A stretch of DNA of 9,523 nt from Leptospiraceae bacterium (lineage in GTDB: Bacteria; Spirochaetota; Leptospiria; Turneriellales; Turneriellaceae): NCBI GenBank assembly GCA_016788945.1, contig JAEUSA010000419.1:1-9523 (forward strand), in the 5' to 3' direction. The notes beneath the pieces were generated by a model. That model saw nothing but the letters and a program-made list of their open reading frames with translations, made no database searches and was not told the origin of the DNA. Position numbers and translations under genes: made by a program. Position 1 is the stretch's first letter. Every line of letters starts with the position of its first letter. This document shows positions 7,625 to 9,523 of this stretch, piece after piece.

Positions 7625-7694
7625 GGGAGACGTCCAGTTTTTGAATTTTAGACATACCGTCAAATAACATCGCCGCTGGGTGCATCAGGGTCAT
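7617..7694 (-). CDS. possible 25-codon ORF bridging rplP and rpmC
   Basis: The rplP-rpmC gap is the largest in the window at 69 bases from the rplP stop to the rpmC ATG. A short ORF opens at the TAATG overlap with the rplP stop and reads [13 protein letters not shown] then MSKIQKLDVSHG. It stops at TAA inside the first codons of rpmC (ATGGCTAA, an 8-base overlap). Upstream of its ATG, within the end of rplP, lies AGAGGG at 7702-7707 with a 7-base spacer, a better ribosome-binding site than the one before the rpmC ATG. It could be a leader that couples rplP and rpmC translation. It could equally be chance: the length is too short to be significant, and the AGAGGG also encodes the rplP C-terminus. 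The peptide resembles nothing I can name. Confidence 0.25.
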   Translation of the reverse strand: MTLMHPAAMLFDGMSKIQKLDVSHG

Positions 7695-8104
7695 TATTTC
7701 ACCCTCTTCACGATTTTGCTCTTAATGGGCAACTTTGCTGCGGCACGCGTGAGCGCTTCGGTCATCACTTTTTCGTCCGCACCACCCATTTCAAACATCA
7801 CTTTGCCCGGCTTAACGATGGCAACGTAGTATTCCACGTTACCTTTGCCTTTGCCCTGGCGGGTTTCAGCCGGCTTCTTAGTCACTGGACGGTCTGGAAA
7901 AATGCGGATCCAAACTTTCGCGCCGCGGCGCACATGGCGCATCATGGCAACGCGCGCGGCTTCAATTTGCCGCGAGGTAATGCGCTCACCTGAGACGGCC
8001 TTGAGGCCTAGGTCGCCGAAGGCAACAGTGTTGCCGCCTTTCGAAAAACCTTTCAGGTTCAGCGTGTGGGGCTTACGCCACTTGAGTCTTTTGGGTGCCA
8101 GCAT
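7694..8104 (-). CDS. rplP: 50S ribosomal protein L16 (uL16)
   Basis: A 136-residue protein, normal length. It begins [11 protein letters not shown] and contains [17 protein letters not shown] (45-61), [18 protein letters not shown] (65-82) and [12 protein letters not shown] (84-95), all L16 hallmarks. L16 helps place aminoacyl-tRNA in the A site and is a late assembly protein. Two normally conserved spots differ: the segment after RK is PHTLNLKG where most bacteria have a Gly/Arg-rich RGRMKG-like motif, and TRMGKGKG reads TRQGKGKG (Q83). The start is preceded by TAAGGAT, in which the rpsC stop forms part of the ribosome-binding site. The TAA stop overlaps an ATG (TAATG) that opens a possible small ORF in the unusually long gap before rpmC. 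Confidence 0.97.
   Translation of the reverse strand: MLAPKRLKWRKPHTLNLKGFSKGGNTVAFGDLGLKAVSGERITSRQIEAARVAMMRHVRRGAKVWIRIFPDRPVTKKPAETRQGKGKGNVEYYVAIVKPGKVMFEMGGADEKVMTEALTRAAAKLPIKSKIVKRVK
7702..7707 (-). promoter_or_regulatory. Shine-Dalgarno sequence at the end of rplP
   Basis: AGAGGG within the last codons of rplP lies seven bases before the ATG at 7694, the start of the possible 25-codon ORF. There is no other start codon at a workable distance. It also encodes Arg-Val of the rplP C-terminus (VKRVK), so its presence may be incidental. Confidence 0.35.
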
Positions 8105-8113
8105 GATTAATCC

Positions 8114-8791
8114 TTATGCCTCACGGCGCTTTACTGTGTACTTATCCTCGTCGCTCTCTTTAGCTTCAAGGTAGTCACCGTTGTATATCCAGACTTTTAC
8201 ACCGATTTTTCCGAATGTGGTATCAGCTTCTGCCGTACCGTAATCGATGATGGCGCGCAGCGTGTGCAGAGGCACGCGACCTTCGAGGTACTGTTCGCGG
8301 CGTGCCATGTCAGCACCGTTGAGGCGTCCAGAAACCATCACGCGTACACCGAGTGCACCCGCGCGTATTGCCGAGCGCAGCGCCATCTTCATCGCCCGGC
8401 GAAATGCCATACGATCTTCAAGCTGCAGCGCTACCGACTCGGCGAGGGCCTGCGCTGAACCATCGGGCTTTGAAACTTCGATAATTTTCACTTCGAGCGG
8501 CTTTGTCACCATCGTGCGCAGCGACGCCTTCAGCGCCTCGATCTTTTTGCCCTGCTGGCCGATCACGAGGCCAGGCTTCGTGCTGTGCAACTTCACATGC
8601 ACTTTTTCCGGAAAGCGTTCGATGCCGACTTTCACAATACCGCTTTTATTAAAACGGTCTTTGATGTGACGGCGAATTTTGAGATCTTCGTGCAGGGTCT
8701 GCGCGTATGTTTCTTTTTTGTGATACCAGACGCTATCCCAGGTGCGGGTGATTTTGAGGCGGAGCCCGATTGGATTTGTTTTCTGTCCCAT
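8114..8791 (-). CDS. rpsC: 30S ribosomal protein S3 (uS3)
   Basis: A 225-residue protein beginning [12 protein letters not shown], the invariant S3 start. A type II KH domain spans roughly 39-107, with its GxxG loop at 78-81 (GQQG). The C-terminal domain contains AFRRAMKMA, and its R131, R132 and K135 fall at the same numbers as the E. coli residues implicated in mRNA helicase activity at the entry channel. [19 protein letters not shown] (148-166) is also the family signature. S3 lies at the mRNA entry site of the 30S subunit with S4 and S5. The start follows GAAGG at the end of rplV, three bases after its stop. The short acidic/basic tail after residue 210 is ordinary. Confidence 0.98.
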   Translation of the reverse strand: MGQKTNPIGLRLKITRTWDSVWYHKKETYAQTLHEDLKIRRHIKDRFNKSGIVKVGIERFPEKVHVKLHSTKPGLVIGQQGKKIEALKASLRTMVTKPLEVKIIEVSKPDGSAQALAESVALQLEDRMAFRRAMKMALRSAIRAGALGVRVMVSGRLNGADMARREQYLEGRVPLHTLRAIIDYGTAEADTTFGKIGVKVWIYNGDYLEAKESDEDKYTVKRREA

Positions 8792-8794
8792 TAT

Positions 8795-9133
8795 TTAACC
8801 TTCGTCAGAGAGAACGATTGTGAGTTTTGATGTCTTTTTCTGAATACGATCGGCACGACCGCGCGCACGCGGCATGAAGCGTTTCATCAGCGGACCACCG
8901 TCGACGAAAATCTTCTTAATAAAGAGAGAACGCTCGTCTACACCGGGATTGATAACGCGCGCGTTGGCCGCCGCGCTCACCAGAGCTTTCAGTATGATGC
9001 GCGAACTCTTGCGCGGAATATGGCGCAGAATATCCACAGCTTCGGGATATTCATAGCCGCGTATCTCGTTTGCGACGAGGCGCATCTTGCGCGCGGACAT
9101 TCTGACTTGATCAACGGATGCTTTTGATTCCAT
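8795..9133 (-). CDS. rplV: 50S ribosomal protein L22 (uL22)
   Basis: A 112-residue protein of normal length (about 110). The N-terminal globular half carries VRMSARKMRLVANEIRG (10-26), including the conserved SxRKxRLV segment. The C-terminal half is the long beta-hairpin, with VDGGPLMKRFMPRARGRADR at 77-96. In known ribosomes this hairpin lines the nascent peptide exit tunnel near L4, and the PRARG tip is where macrolide-resistance changes arise in other bacteria; none is evident here. The ATG start is preceded by CAGGAT 12 bases after the rpsS stop. rpsC follows with only a 3-base gap. L22 binds domains across the whole 23S rRNA and is an early assembly protein. Confidence 0.98.
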   Translation of the reverse strand: MESKASVDQVRMSARKMRLVANEIRGYEYPEAVDILRHIPRKSSRIILKALVSAAANARVINPGVDERSLFIKKIFVDGGPLMKRFMPRARGRADRIQKKTSKLTIVLSDEG

Positions 9134-9145
9134 AGTTTATCCTGA

Positions 9146-9436
9146 TTAACCGCCGGCTGGTGCCGCTTTTTTCTTGTCGAGGCTTGTATGCCCTTTGTAG
9201 GTTCGCGTCGGTGCGAATTCACCGAGTTTATGCCCGACGATATTTTCGTTCACAAACACCGGAATGAACTTGCTGCCGTTGTGGACGAGAAATGTCATGC
9301 CCACCATTTCAGGGAAGATTGTCGAACGACGCGACCAAGTTTTGATCGGCTTCTTGTCGTTCGTTGCCTTCGCCTTTTCTACCTTCTTAAAAAGGTGCTG
9401 GTCGATAAACGGACCCTTTTTGAGAGAACGGGACAT
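9146..9436 (-). CDS. rpsS: 30S ribosomal protein S19 (uS19)
   Basis: A 96-residue protein, close to the usual 92-95. It shows the family hallmarks: SLKKGPFID at residues 4-12, WSRRSTIFP at 34-42, and [13 protein letters not shown] at 67-79, the classic S19 signature. S19 sits in the head of the 30S subunit with S13 and contacts the A-site finger of 23S rRNA. The ATG start overlaps the rplB stop (TAATG), which suggests translational coupling. The C-terminus ends in a short Lys/Ala/Gly tail (residues 86-96), as is common in this family. rplV follows after 12 bases. Family membership is not in doubt. Confidence 0.98.
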   Translation of the reverse strand: MSRSLKKGPFIDQHLFKKVEKAKATNDKKPIKTWSRRSTIFPEMVGMTFLVHNGSKFIPVFVNENIVGHKLGEFAPTRTYKGHTSLDKKKAAPAGG

Positions 9437-9523
9437 TATTCACCACCTCTGGTACGTACTTTGCGCGAAACGATGAAACGCTCCGACGCCTTGCGCTTAT
9501 TGCGTGTTTTTTTACCGCGTGTC
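9436..9523 (-). CDS. rplB: 50S ribosomal protein L2 (uL2), C-terminal end, cut by window edge
   Basis: Only the last 28 codons and the TAA stop are present; the rest lies beyond the window. The visible residues run [16 protein letters not shown] and then [12 protein letters not shown]. This matches the basic tail of bacterial L2, where a KKTRxKxKxSxxFIVxRR-type ending is typical. L2 is a primary 23S rRNA binder next to the peptidyl transferase centre and is needed for subunit association. The stop overlaps the rpsS start by one base (TAATG), and the purine-rich AGAGGTGG inside this tail serves as the rpsS ribosome-binding site. The tail beyond FIV is somewhat longer than in E. coli. Identification rests on this short tail plus its position before rpsS, which is the standard order. 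Confidence 0.9.
   Translation of the reverse strand, partial: TRGKKTRNKRKASERFIVSRKVRTRGGE

Noticed and set aside
7622..7663. TTG start for rpmC adding MTVCLKFKNWTSP
   Set aside because: There is no ribosome-binding site before the TTG and the added residues do not resemble L29; the ATG at 7624 is preferred, though its own signal is weak.
7625..7693. Promoter or terminator in the rplP-rpmC gap
   Set aside because: No convincing -35/-10 pair and no strong GC-rich hairpin with a U-run on the minus strand; only weak stems around GGACGTCTCC were seen.

Overview
The window is one uninterrupted stretch of the S10-spc ribosomal protein locus. Every gene lies on the minus strand, so the operon reads from position 9523 down to position 1. 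In transcription order the genes are rplB (3' end only), rpsS, rplV, rpsC, rplP, rpmC, rpsQ, rplN, rplX, rplE, rpsN, rpsH, rplF, rplR, rpsE, rpmD, rplO, secY, adk, map and rpmJ (5' end only). Two genes that are easily missed because they are short or cut by the window edge are rpmD (59 aa) and the first 23 codons of rpmJ.

The organism is a bacterium of moderate to slightly high GC content. The gene order is the classical bacterial one, with adk and map inserted after secY. S14 and L36 are both zinc-binding (C+) forms. The short 187-residue adenylate kinase resembles, from memory, the Leptospira enzyme. The best guess is a Leptospirales spirochaete of the Turneriella/Leptonema kind, at modest confidence because no database search was possible.

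Layout: 9523-7098 holds the distal part of the S10 group (L2 end, S19, L22, S3, L16, L29, S17). 7088-2848 holds the spc group (L14, L24, L5, S14, S8, L6, L18, S5, L30, L15). 2851-66 holds the membrane and housekeeping part: the SecY translocon channel, adenylate kinase and methionine aminopeptidase. 69-1 starts L36. Junctions are very tight: TAATG, TGATG or ATGA overlaps at rplB/rpsS, rpmD/rplO, rplO/secY, map/rpmJ and rpmC/rpsQ, with mostly 1-15 nt gaps elsewhere. Shine-Dalgarno sequences often sit on or just before the preceding stop. No internal promoter, terminator, RNA gene, mobile element or repeat was seen, and no stretch of even 100 bases lacks a gene. The products build both ribosomal subunits, export proteins (SecY), balance adenylates (Adk) and trim N-terminal methionine (Map).

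This is an ordinary core region, and I do not see a hidden new system. The points worth a second look are modest: infA is absent between map and rpmJ; the only sizeable gap (rplP to rpmC) contains a possible 25-codon ORF with a good ribosome-binding site that exactly bridges the two genes; L14 carries an 8-residue insertion; L16 has substitutions in normally near-invariant positions; and map probably starts at GTG.
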